64,000 nucleotides of DNA from Salvia splendens (Eukaryota; Streptophyta; Magnoliopsida; Lamiales; Lamiaceae): contig NC_056034.1 of the NCBI RefSeq assembly GCF_004379255.2, forward strand, positions 9,922,501 to 9,986,500, in the 5' to 3' direction. A program made the position numbers and the translations under genes. The notes under the pieces were generated by a model. That model made no database searches. It had not been told where the DNA came from and worked only from the letters and a program-made list of their open reading frames with translations. This document shows positions 43,951 through 55,734 of the stretch, piece by piece. Position 1 is the stretch's first letter. The number at the start of each line of letters is the position of its first letter.

Positions 43951-44232
43951 GTCCTTGTTGCAAAGTCTTCTTCAAGTTCTCAATCGTTCGGGTCAAGTTT
44001 CAATTGGGATTGGCCTCGTCCACAGATTGTGAACTGTAATCACGATCTTGAGGCTGAGCTTGTGATATCTAGGACGGCTGTTAATCCTGGTCGACGTTAC
44101 TATCGTTGTCCAATATGGAAGGAAGATGATTGCAGATTCTTTCGTTGGTTTGATGCGGGTCTATCGTCAAGCCAAGACACTTACTTTCAAAGAATCAAGC
44201 TCGAACGAGACAAGTTTGAAGAACAACTCTGA
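43951..44232 (+). CDS. GRF zinc-finger protein of a Mutator-like element, last readable exon
   Basis: A consensus acceptor (TTCCAATTCAG) precedes the exon. The frame encodes a Ser-rich linker, then CNHDLEAELVISRTAVNPGR, RYYRCPIWKEDDCRFFRWFD and a Glu/Lys-rich tail, ending in TGA at 44230-44232. The Cys/His pattern with GRRYYRCP and CRFFRW is the GRF-type zinc finger, a nucleic-acid-binding module often carried by plant Mutator elements and other mobile DNA. Beyond the stop the same frame continues as a coiled-coil-like DELK/EEC sequence for about 40 residues, so the stop may be a mutation. The upstream exon was not identified. It converges on the transposase at 44985-45934. Confidence 0.55.
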   Translation, partial: VLVAKSSSSSQSFGSSFNWDWPRPQIVNCNHDLEAELVISRTAVNPGRRYYRCPIWKEDDCRFFRWFDAGLSSSQDTYFQRIKLERDKFEEQL

Positions 44233-44639
44233 TGCAAGAATATTGTGGAAGGTGTTCTTGAAGATAAATTGTCCATTAAAAGTGACGAATGCGAAGATCT
44301 GAAGTTAAAATTGAGCATGAAGACTGAGGAGTGTGTACATCTTAATTTAGAAATTGTTAAAACCAAAAAATGTCCCGAAATATGAAGATTGTAATATTGT
44401 TGCTATGCGTTGTAATTATTTTCCTAATGTAATGGTAACACTTTTCTTCTTCAATCAATAAGAGGGGATTTTTTGGTACTAAACCTTTGAAGTTCCACTG
44501 TAAGTATAAGGGGTAAATAAGTGACACTTTAATTATTGTACACGAATGAAGTTTTACAATCACAAATAAAGTTCCCGAATAGTTACATTAAACTAACACT
44601 CTGAAGTTTTATAATCACGAATGAAGTACGCATCTTTTG

Positions 44640-44723
44640 GTGAAATACCACCCTACGTACAAAACTTTTTGTTGAATAACACCCGACGTACAAAACTTTT
44701 TGTGAAATAACACCCTACGTACA
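44640..44723. repeat. Short tandem repeat, about 3 copies of a 30-bp unit
   Basis: The phrase 'aataacaccctacgtacaaa' with the spacer 'actttttgt' occurs three times in a row with small changes. Confidence 0.75.
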
Positions 44724-44984
44724 AAGTTAAAATATGCAGTACTCAATTAATATACGTATAGGTAGATATGAACAAATAAAGCATACACAAAAGTATAGTC
44801 ATAAAATACAAACAAAACATGCAGTTAACTACAACTACATACAAGAGCCTTCCCATGATGATCCCTAACAAGCATAGTATTTAATATCTGAATAATGTTT
44901 GACAAAAAAAGCTTCAAGACACTAACAAAAACCAACACCATTGTTTAAACTTTTAAGGTTCCCAAATTTGATCACCGTGATTAT

Positions 44985-45934
44985 TCAATCCTGATCCCCG
45001 CGACAGCCACATCGTTGCGGTTGAGTCCTGGTCCGACGTGTGCTAGCCCTTGGACCAGTGGGATTGGTCTACAACAAACAACAAACCGGTCAAATTGACT
45101 GGCAATGTTTAGGAAATGAAAAGTGAAGGAAATGAAAAGTGAAAAATTGATCTTGAACACTACCTCTTGGTTTGACCGCGTAGACCGATGTGTGCTAGGT
45201 CGTTCCCGACGAGGTAGATTGCTCTGTAACAAACAAACCATTAAAATACAGGCAAACGGGTAGGGAATTCATATAATCGTACTAATAATACCTCTTCATT
45301 TTGAAACACGTTAGACGACTCAGTCCTGTCATCGCCATCCGTCGTGGGTGGCTCACTGGACTCAATGGGCTGTGAACTCTGTCCAACTTCGGTTCGAGCA
45401 TCTACACGGGGATCATTGGTGCATGTTATCCTGTTATGACCATCTTGTCCGCACTGACGACATCTGAGTACAAAGGTTCATCATAGTGACTCTGATCCAT
45501 CCTCATGATGACAAACCTGGGGCTCTTCATGCCTCAGTTTCTTTGGCCGTCCACGCTGTCGCTTTGTCCTCGGGGGGTGCCAGTTTAAATCCAACATCAG
45601 AAGTCTTGGGCCAATTATCCATCCCATTGATTGGGTACAAGACATTCTCGTACAGAATCGACATTGTGGACCGTAAATAATAGCGGGAGACATAGTCTGA
45701 TACGTCCTTCTCATTCTTGTTGATTGTAGCAATGGCATGAGTGCACGGGATCCCAGTCAGCTGCCATGATCTGCACGAGCAAGTAAATTCACGCATGTTC
45801 ACTACATACTGGCCTGACGGTCCCGACACTTGGTACGAATCCTCTCCGTTCCATGTTGATCTTCAGGAAGAAGCCCTCACGTACAACTTATCCACAATCT
45901 CTTTAATAACGGGCGGCAGTGTGTGATCGTATGT
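44985..45934 (-). pseudogene. MURA-like Mutator transposase C-terminus, cut by an LTR element
   Basis: Reading leftward from 45934, KEIVDKLYVRASS is followed by the SWIM zinc finger (FTCSCRSWQLTGIPCTHAIATI, the C-x-C...C-x-H pattern). Next come YYLRSTMSILYENVLYPING and, after one frameshift, PPRTKRQRGRPKKLR with an AT-hook-like RGRPKK. A CCHC knuckle (CRQCGQDGHNRITC) precedes a donor at 45291. Two small exons (45164-45223, 44985-45068) may encode an Arg-rich tail. The N-terminal DDE catalytic domain is not in the window: the large Ty3/gypsy element inserted at 45935 separates it. Confidence 0.7.
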
Positions 45935-48489
45935 TGTCACGACCGCCCACCCCAGGGGTGTTACAAACGAGGCGATCGTGACCAAGGGACAAACATTTAA
46001 GAATATCATTTAAGGATTTTAGTTCATAAGAAAGACTCAAGTAGCTTGAAAGAATAGTATTTTAGTTCAAAAATATAGCAGCGGAAATAAGGTTTTAAAG
46101 AGAGTCAAGGATGACGCCTATGTATGAAGACACAACGCATCCATATTCCCTATGCCGACTCAACATCCACCGCAACATCCCGCTCAACCTGCACATAGGG
46201 AAAACACATGCAGGGCTGAGTACTTGATGTACTCAATGGGCTCATGCCGAAATTTTTTTTTCATAAAAACAGTTATGTCATCCATATCAGTGATCTCGAG
46301 TTTTATGTGTAGTTAAGAAATATCACGAGAACACAAAAATATTTCAAAGTCTGGCCAGACAATCAATCTCCCCACTTTCTCATCAATCATTCAATCACAT
46401 TCTCTTTCCATAGTGCGACGAAAGTGTGGCCACACTATTCGCCCACGAGACCGGCCGACTAGCAAGGACGGCTCACGATCCCACTTGTGTACACAGCCTG
46501 ATAGGGTTTGCGGCCCTATTCAGACCCGAATTCGTTTCATTCATAGCCATATAGCCTAACGGAGTAAACTCATACGAACTAGGCATCAGGCACATAATCT
46601 CAATCAAAACAATCCATGGCATGACATAACACTTTTAAACCACCCTTATTACACCATAATCATACTTTTGAAAGCGTAAAAGAGTTTAGTAAAAGAGAGC
46701 CCACCTCGTTTGCTTAAACCATTCAACATCCATTTAAGGCAACCCTCGTTCCTCGAGCTCACGTATACTCAATCACCCTTGCCAACGACAACACAAATCA
46801 GCCTTTCGTAAACTTATATTATCATGCATGTCCTATTGTTTCTCTCTCATCGTTATTCTCCATTTACCCAACCCAACGTTCGTCACAAAGGTGGAAAAAT
46901 AAACCATAATATATTTCAACGTATCACACGTGATCGCATTGTTAAACACGTTCCTTGGACATACATGCATCATATAATACTTTTAAACTTGGAAATAAGT
47001 GTCATTTTAATAAGACAGAAAACCGGCAGAATTGCGCGACCGTTTTGTAAAAATTACTATAAAATCACCCAACATCAAACGATGCTAAATTTTGGTCACA
47101 ATACAGAGGACACATTCAAGTTCATCCATGAAAATTTTCATATCGAAATCACGCCATTTAGTCAGTCATTTCACATATTGAACTCTCTGGTCAGAACATA
47201 TAATTTCTGACAGTATTGCGCAGTAAACTTCAAAAATTCACCAAAAATTCATCCTTCCTCATATGATGCTAAACTTTGGTCACAACACATTAGACACATT
47301 CAAGTTCACCCAGTTAAAATTTCACACCAAAATCGTGTCATTTGGTCAGTCAAAACATTTATGCAACTCTCTGATCGGAACATAAAATTCTAGCAGCACT
47401 GCGCAGTTCATTTGAAAAATTCACCGTAAATTCATACGATGTCCAATAAGGCTGAAATTTTCACAAGACTCAGAAGACACTCCAAATTTTCATCTAGTTC
47501 AAGAATCAAATCGATCGGAGGTCATTTGGTCGGTCAAACAGATTTCGAAACATTCTGGCCGAGAACACATGTTACTGGCAGAATTGCGCAGTCGACTTCA
47601 AACATTTTTCAAAAATTCATTTTTCGACAAAAGGGCTAAAATTTATACGAGACACAGAAATCACCTTGAAATTTACTCAGTAAAATTTTCGTATCAAAAT
47701 TCGACCGTTTGGTCAGTCAAATACACGTCGGAATCCACTGTCCGAACACCACAAATTTCATACTCAAAATTTCGAAATTTGAGTTTCTTCCACAATCATC
47801 CAAATAAAATTTTCTCATGCTTATAACACACAATCATGCTTGATAAGACTCTCTTAACATGTTTGCACATAAACTTAGATCATTTACCAAGGATTCAAAT
47901 CAAACTTCACACAACTTAATCAACAATAGCATAACTATCAAAGTTCTCAAGCAAACTCACTTTCCCACCGATTAACTTTGCGATCTATGATTCCTACACC
48001 CTCTATATGCATGTAGGATTCAAGAATAAAGTTTCAATGAAGGAGATGAGAAGGAAATCTTAGTTATACCTTCTTGAATCAAGAAAACGAACGGTAGAAA
48101 CAAACGTTGACACGATTCGTCCCTCTCCCTTCACTGCTGCCGCCGCTGCCACGAATCCGCCGTCGCGGATCCGCCGCCATCGGCTCCTCCTCTCTCTTCT
48201 CTCTCTCGGATTCTCGATTGCGAAAGAAATGAAATGAAATGAAAGGAGGTTGTATTTATAGAAAATATTTTCATAAAAGACAAAAAATCACGTCTTTTTG
48301 TTTCGATGTGACGCGTAATTAATGCGGCGTTGAAAAACGTGCCTGATGTGACGTGGTTCTTATCCACTTGGAAAACGTGCCTGATGTGACGCGGTTCTTA
48401 TCCAACTTTTCGTCTCGATTTGTTGTCGAAAGTGTATTTGATACGTGGTTTATTCTTTCGTGTAGGTAACGATTTAACGGGTCGTTACA
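45935..48489 (-). repeat. 3' LTR of the outer Ty3/gypsy element (2,555 bp)
   Basis: On the minus strand it starts TGTAACGACCCG and ends GGTCGTGACA. The first 823 bp from the left (45935-46757) align without any length difference to 63178-64000 and look identical in the parts I compared. Open frames inside it are not convincing genes. Confidence 0.92.
47008..47750 (-). repeat. About four degenerate ~190-bp tandem units inside the LTR
   Basis: Each unit carries in the same order 'attgcgcag', 'caaaaattca', 'gctaaa.ttt.g.cac', 'gaca.attcaa.tt', 'aaattttc..atc.aaat' and 'catttggtcagtca'. Divergence between units is high. Confidence 0.7.
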
Positions 48490-48561
48490 TTCTACCCACC
48501 TTAACAGAAATTTCGTCCCGAAATTTGATCGTCTTACATAAACAACTCGGGGTACTTTTCT

Positions 48562-51530
48562 TTAATTCCATCTTCTAACTCCCACGTGGCTTCTTTGGAA
48601 CCATGGTGTTTCCAACACTTTCACGAATGCTATCGACTTGTTTCGCAACTCTTGTATCTTCCGATCTAGGATTGCCTCTGGCCTTTCCTCGTAGCTCATG
48701 TCGGGGTTTAGGATCACTTTTTCTTGACGAATCACATGCTTGGGGTCAAACACGTACTTGCGCAACTGCGACACATGGAACACGTTGTGCACATTCCCAA
48801 AACTGGGAGGTAACGCTAAACGATACTCTACAGGACCTACTTCATCGATAGACTCGTATGGTCCTACAAAGCGCGATTTCAACTTGCCCTTCATTCCAAA
48901 CCTCACAACTTCTTTCGTCGGGGATACTTTCAAGAGCACTTTATTACCAACGTCGAATTTGATTTCCGTTCGACGCACGTCAGCATACGACTTTTGCCTA
49001 TCTTGAGCTTCCTTGATCCTTGCGCGGATTTGATCCACAATTTCGGTCATTTCCTTTATAGCGTTGGGTCTTAACATCCTCCTCTCGCCAACTTCATCCC
49101 AATATAGTGGGGATTGACACTTCCTGCCATATAAAGCTTCATACGGAGCCATATCGATCGTCGCTTGGTAGTTATTGTCGTAGGCGAATTCAACCAACGG
49201 CAGAACAGTTTCCCAACTTTCCCCTCAATCTAAGACATTGGCTCGTAGCATGTCTTTAAGTTTTTGAATCGTCCTCTCTGACTGTCCATCCGATTGCGGG
49301 TGATAAGCAGTTCTGAAGTTCAATTGCGTGCCCAAATCTCGTTGCAAACTCATCCAAAACTTTGACGTGAACTTCGTATCGCGGTCGGACACAAAAGTCT
49401 TTGGCACTCCATGCAAACGTACAATCTCACTCACGTAGATCTTAGCTAATTTGTCCGATCCATAGGAAATCTTTAATCGGTAAGAAGTGCGCGCTTTTAG
49501 TCAGTCGATCGATAATCACCAAAATCGCAGTGTTGCCCTTATGTGACTTTGGCAAACTCATCACGAAGTCCATGGCTATATGCTCCCACTTCCATTCGGG
49601 AATTTCGAGTGGTTGCAACTTCCCATATGGCCGCTGGTGTAAGGCATTCACTTGTTGGCACGCTAGACATCATTCCACATGTGACGCTACGTCTCCTTTC
49701 ATCCCATTCCACCAAAAACGTTGCTTCAAATCTCGATACATCTTCGTACTTCCGGGGTGAGCAGTATAAGGCGTGTCGTGCGCTTCACTTATAATCTCAT
49801 CTTTTAGCGCCTCATCGCTCGGCACACATAATCGTCCATCGCACGTCAAAACATTATCCGCCTCCTCACGATATTGATCAAGCTTCTAGGCTCTCACCTT
49901 TACACGTAATTCTTCCAACTTCTCATCACGTCGTTGGGCTTCTATGAGCTTGGTTATCAAGTCTGGCTCGATCACTAGCGTCGTTATTCTTCCTCCTACT
50001 GTCTCGGGCTCTTTTACTATTTCCAATCTCATTCTATCGAATTCGCGAATCAACGCTTCCTCTTGCGTTAGGAAATAAGCTAATTGTGGTTGGTTCTTCC
50101 TACTCAAAGCATCGGCTACTGCGTTCGCCTTGCCCGGATGATAATGAATACCACAGTCATAGTCTTTCACGACTTCTAACCAACGTCATTGTCGCATGTT
50201 TAGCTCCTTCTGCTCGAGTACTTGAGACTCTTATGATCCGTAGAAATCTCACATCAGACTCCATAGAGATGGTGTCTCCAAATTTTCAGTGTGTGCACTA
50301 CTGCTGCTAGTTCCAAATCATGAGTCGGAAAATTCAGCTCATTCGGTCTCAACTGTCGGGAAGCATATGCTATCACCTTCCCATCTTGCATTAACACGCA
50401 TCCAAGTCCTACTTTTGATGTATCAGTAGAGACGGCGAAGTCCTTGTCGGCTGCCGGCACCGCTAGAACAGGTGATGTGGTCAACTTTTCTTTCAACCGT
50501 TGGAAACTCGCCTCGCATTCCGGTGTCCAAACCGCTTTGATTCCTTTCTTCAACAATTGAGTCATTGGTCTCGCGATTTTAGAGAATCCCTCGATGAAGC
50601 ATCGGTAGTATCCCGCCAATCCCAAAAAAAAAACTGCGGATTTCACTCGGCGTTTTCTGCGATTTCCAATTTTGCACAGTCTCAGCCTTTGCGGGGTCTA
50701 CTTGAATCTCATTTGCCGTCACGATATGACCAAGAAAGTTCACTCGAGTCAACTAAAATTTACACTTACTAAACTTGGCATAAAGCTTCTCCCTTCGTAA
50801 CGTTTCCAACACAGTTTGCAGATGCCTTCCATGTTCCTCCTCGTTCTTTGAGTATACTAAAACATCATCGATGAACACTAACACGAACTTGTAAAGATAC
50901 TCATGGAAAACTCGGTTCATCAAGTCCATGAAGACGGCCGGGGCGTTGGTCAGCCTAAATGGCATCACTACGAATTCATAATGGCCATAACGAGTGCGAA
51001 AAGCAGTCTTAAGTACATCCTCTCGTCGGACCTTTAGTTGATGATATCCCGACCTCAAGTCCATTTTTTTTGAAAATATGCCCGCTCCTCGAAGTTGGTC
51101 AAACAAATCATCAATCCTCGGCAGTGGGTACTTATTCTTCAGGTCATCTTGTCGAGCTCACGGTAATCGATGCACATTCTCACCGTTTCATCCTTTTTTC
51201 TTTACGAACAACACCGGCGCTCCCCACGGTGTCACACTAGGTCGGATAAAACCCAAGTCTAACAATTCTTGCAACTGAATCTTCAACTCTGCCAACTCTT
51301 TAGGGGCCATTCGGTATGGCGCCTTCGATACTGGCGCAGGCCCTGGTTCCAAATCAATAGTGAACTCTAATTGTCTGTCGGTTGGCGGTTCAGACAAAGC
51401 TTCTGTAAAACACATCGAGAAAAAAATCTAGTACTACTGCCACTTCTTCCACTCTCAATTCCTTCCTTTCCTTTCCGTTCAAGTACACAAGATACGCCGG
51501 ACGCCTTTTCCTTATCATCATGGTTGCTTG
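48562..51530 (-). pseudogene. Ty3/gypsy pol (RT, RNase H, integrase), broken
   Basis: From right to left the segments are these. The protease-RT linker contains RRPAYLVYLNGKE and [18 protein letters not shown] has [34 protein letters not shown] and the active-site block [13 protein letters not shown]. RNase H has [14 protein letters not shown] and [16 protein letters not shown]. Integrase has EWKWEHIAMDFVMSLP, TFVSDRDTKFTSKF and HPQSDGQSERTIQ for the D-D-E triad. The C-terminal region has FGNVHNVFHVSQLRKYV and a chromodomain-like tail. At least four frameshifts or stops interrupt it, near 51405, 51190, 51150 and 50740, and again within integrase near 49440 and 49215. The tail type points to the Tekay chromovirus lineage. 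Confidence 0.88.
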
Positions 51531-53035
51531 CAATGCGGAGATTATAGAGGTTTGTCGATTTAAAGAAATCCCTTACAAAAATAGTCGGCTCGTCGCCAGG
51601 GGTTTGAAAAGAAATTTGCCTCTAGCTGGTGCATCACTTTTACGCATGTCTGAGTATAGAAACTTATTCCCCCGTGTGCATTCGAAAAGCTCAACCCCTC
51701 CCTTTTCTCCAAGTCTAGTATCAAGAACTCGAAAATTGATCATGCAGTCTTACTTGGATATGAACTGAATTCAAAATTGTAGCAACACTGCTGAAGGTGT
51801 CTTAATCAGAAAGGTTGTAGAATTAATCAAGAAAACAAGAACAACACTTCTAGTTCGACTCTTTTAGATCTCATCACCAACTTGCAGAAATTGGTTTGAA
51901 AAAATAAGGCAGGGTCTAAGTTTCATTGATCTTGATCATGTTCATTCTGGAAATTAAGGTTTCAAATAAACTCATAAAGGTTGAAACTTTACTTCTGACG
52001 AGAGCTCGAAAGAATATGAGATAGGCCTTGAAAACAGGATGAAACTGAATCAGGTCTCAAATTACATAGTAGGCTGCCAAATAAGATATTTCAATTGTCA
52101 AATCAAATTTGCAAAATCAATGAATGATGGTTCACACATGTCATGACACGAGATGGTCAATCGTGGGAGGATTTAGAAGCATAGACAAATGTCATGAGGT
52201 AGCACTGATCATGGTTCGACGACATCATGTTATTGAATAATGATGTCACATCAATGGATTCACAGGGTTGCAACCAACGTGAAGTGAACTTTTTTTTTAG
52301 GAAGATCGGCTAGATCAACCACGTTAAGGAAAAAGAGACACAATAGCCTTAACTTGGTGTTGCAGAAAGAAAATCATTGAGCATGAAACAATATGTGTAG
52401 TGAAACTGAGCTAAAAAAAATTTCACTTCTGCAAGGAAGAACTTGCCGCATGCATAGTTACGAAATAAAAAGGTGTACAAAAGTTCCAAGAAGAATATTC
52501 CATCCTTTGAAGAAACATGTTTGGGAATGGGATCGTACTGAAAGTCATAACTGCAAACAACTTTAGAAATGAAGCTCAAAGGCGGAAGTTCATAAAGTCA
52601 AAATATTGTCCTTACAAAAGATGAATCAAAGAAGACTACTAATCAAGATGTCCAAAAATGACGAAGGCAACCACAAATTTTCCAGAACTGAAAGTGAGTC
52701 ATGACTCGATATAGGAAAAGAAATAACGTGCAGTAATTGTGAATTGTGAGTCAAACAAGGTCGTAATTAGACAAAGGCTCACCGTTAATTGAAAGATTCC
52801 AAAAAGAATTTCTTATAATCCAAGTAAGTACTGTTGATTAAAATCATTCATTCTAGCTACGAGGGTCACACTCTCACGTTCATCTTTCTGAGGCCGAACA
52901 TGGTAACATCGTTCTACGAAACTGTTGATTCCAAGTTAAGATTCATCGTGTCGTTACAACTAATAACAGTATTCGAAAGCCATATCTTCATATATTCCTT
53001 GCACGTGATAATCGTCATTTTCTTAAAGCGTTGTA
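51531..53035. other. Non-coding interior of the outer element
   Basis: No gag, protease or other coding frame can be recognised in this 1.5 kb, where a complete element would have protease and Gag. It ends at the nested element's target site TTGTA. Confidence 0.55.
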
Positions 53036-55719
53036 TGTAACAACCGGAAAAAAAAAAAGAAATTAAAAAAAAAAAAAATCTAACTTGGTCACCAAGTTAG
53101 TAAATTAATATATTTAAAAATTCTAAGATTTTTTTTCCTCCAAACCAGCCCCCTCTATATTAATCTTCAAATCAGTTATTCCTTCTTCTCTCTTATCGTT
53201 CCCTGCAATCAACAAAAAAAAAAAAAAAAAAAAAACAACAAGCTTCATTCTCTCAACTTCAATCCAAGAAACTGAGTCTACAAAATCTAGCGGGCTACTC
53301 CTTCCGGTCCTACAATTTCACAACCAATATCGTGTCATCGAGGTAAACCTCCTTTCCCGATCTAAACCTTCAATCCATGAAATGCATAGCATGTTTTTTT
53401 TATACTCAACCAAATCGCACAATCCAAAACAGTAACTACGATCTGGAATCAATCTTTTAGTCGTTTAAATCGAAGCGAACCGAATTCAAGAATCAGACTT
53501 TAATTCATGAAATCAATTAGAAACTTACGAGGGGGGGCTGTTTCGGGGTGGTGCGGGGTTGTTCGGGTTAGTTGCGGTGATGTTCGGGGTTGCACGACCA
53601 CCGGCGAGCAGCGTCTTCCCAGCGAGGTGACTGCGCGGCAACGACGGACGGCGACAGCAGCGGCGTCGCGGCTTCCGGTGGCGACAGCAGCGGCTGCAGT
53701 GGCTGGACGATGACGACGAATCGGCGGCGGCGTGAGCATAGCCGAGAGTAGGAGAGGAGAGGGGGAGCCGAGGGAGAGAAAGGAGGGGGAGAGGAAATAG
53801 GTGATGGAAGGAACACGCCGGCGGTGGAGCGACGGCGACGGAGCGACGGCGACGCCAGAGGGATGGCTGATCGACGGCAGCGAGGTGTGAAGCTGGGTGA
53901 GGGAGCTGAAACTCTAAATTTAGAGAAGGGGTTTTTTTCTATTTTGTGCAATTTGGGGGAAGAAGATGAATAATGATTGAGAGAGAGATGAAGAGTGATA
54001 CGTGGGGGGGATGTGGGAGTTAAAAATGGGGCTTGTTAATTTTTAAAAAATTTGGGCCATTTGTTTTAAAAAGAATTTGGGGCCTTTTGTTTTAAAAGAA
54101 TTGGGACTTATTAATTAAATGTTTTGTTTGGGCTCTTTTTATTTTGTTGGGGCTTCTTAATTAAATTGGGGATATAAGGTAGGGAAATAATTAAGTTTTG
54201 GGGCTTTTTAAATAAATCTTTGGGCCGATAATTAATCGTGACGAAATTATTTAATTAAATTCCGAAATAATTTTGAAGTATGAATAATTTACCCCAAGTT
54301 TCAAAATAAATATAATTGCGAGGGGAAATACTTGTGATGAATTATTTAAATAATCCCGGAATATTTCAAAGGATGAATAATTTTATCCTAAGTCCGAAAT
54401 AAATATATTTTTCGAGGGGAAATGGTTGCGATAATTTAATTGTGCACTTTTATAATTTTTGGGATTTTAATTCGACATCGTGGAGGGAAATACGAGGAGC
54501 CAACGGAGGAATTATGGGCGTAAGCGGCCGACCGGAGTCTCAAGCGACGTCTTGGGAGGCCGCCGAATAATTGAAAATATGTGAAAATCGAGAAACGAGA
54601 TAAAAGACTTTAATGAGGGTGCATGCATTCTAATTTAAGTAGTTTTTTTCTTGAGTCTAATTAGTGTATTATTATATTGTGTTTTTTTTAAAAAGGGTGC
54701 TTTCGCAAGTAAAGTCGGAACGAAAGATTCAAGTTAAGGAATCTAAACGATCAAGGTGAACTTTCTTATCCTACATACTAATGTGGATAAAAATGCAAAT
54801 TATTTTGAGGTGATATGTTATGAAAACTCGAACCTATGTTCGTTGCTGTTTCAAGTGATGTTGTCATGCCATAAATATTTTGTGTATGATGCCTATCTGT
54901 TGGCTACGGCCAAGTGAATTATGAATGATGATATAAGTCGAATTCGGGTCCCAGTGAGGGTGGTGTCCCCGCTCGGACTAGTGTACACAAGCTACCTCTG
55001 TCATGTTGGGCAGAGCAGGTGACCGTGGAAGGTGGCCACCTTCCCGGCACAAGGATACCTCTGACATGTTGGGCAGAGAAGGTGACCGAGGAAGGTGGCC
55101 ACCTTCCCGACACATGTATGTAAGGTGACCGTGTGAGAACACCATCTCAACGGCACAATGTGATCAGATATGGCTAAGTACAGGAAAAAGGGACTGCAGT
55201 CCAATGTGATATTTTTAGTAAGCTCGGGTCTTTTCAACAACACCCCGAGTGTTACTGTGATGATGGCTTGACAATATTTTCAAATGTATATGTGAAATTT
55301 TCGGCAATGTGTTCACTGAGTACTTTTTGTACTCAGCCCTGCATATATTTCTAAATGTGCAGGTTGAGCAGCGAAGTGGTGGAGGAAGTGCTATTGAGAC
55401 AAGACATTTAATTCAGTCAGATTTTGACTCTCGGAGGTTCATGTCTTCATACATGGAACCGCGTTCATTTGCTTCCGTTGTGCATTTTAAAAGACTCAAG
55501 TCTATTTTGTTCAAAACTCTGATATTTTGAAATTTTTACAAACAATTACTCGAGTCTTCATGATCGAGTATCTTTCTTCTATGTATCAACATTTAATTAG
55601 TCATGTCTCGCAACCAATGCTTGATTTTATTTTTCCCCTTATTTCTTTCCCCGCTTCTTTAATCCTCCCCTAGTCGCGATCAACCGTGTTTTCTATCCTT
55701 AGAAAATGCGGTCGTGACA
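53036..55719 (+). repeat. 5' LTR of the nested element (2,684 bp)
   Basis: Starts TGTAACAACCGG and ends GGTCGTGACA. It contains A-runs at about 53044-53075 and 53212-53235, a G+C-rich region at 53520-53920, and two 63-bp direct repeats at 54993-55118 that each contain the palindrome GAAGGTGGCCACCTTC (55028-55043, 55091-55106). Confidence 0.95.
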
Positions 55720-55722
55720 GAG

Positions 55723-55734
55723 TGGTATCAGAGC
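55723..55734 (+). other. Primer binding site of the nested element
   Basis: TGGTATCAGAGC, three bases after the LTR, is complementary to the 3' end of initiator tRNA-Met (GCTCTGATA plus CCA). Confidence 0.93.

Noticed and set aside
46824..47826. Open frames of 66-128 residues in the outer 3' LTR
   Set aside because: They follow the degenerate ~190-bp repeat units and have no protein-like features.
53500..53951. 127-residue and 79-residue frames in the nested LTR, repeated at 59094-59545
   Set aside because: They are low-complexity Ser/Pro/Arg frames in G+C-rich LTR DNA, present in both LTRs, with no known domain; conservation is explained by LTR identity.
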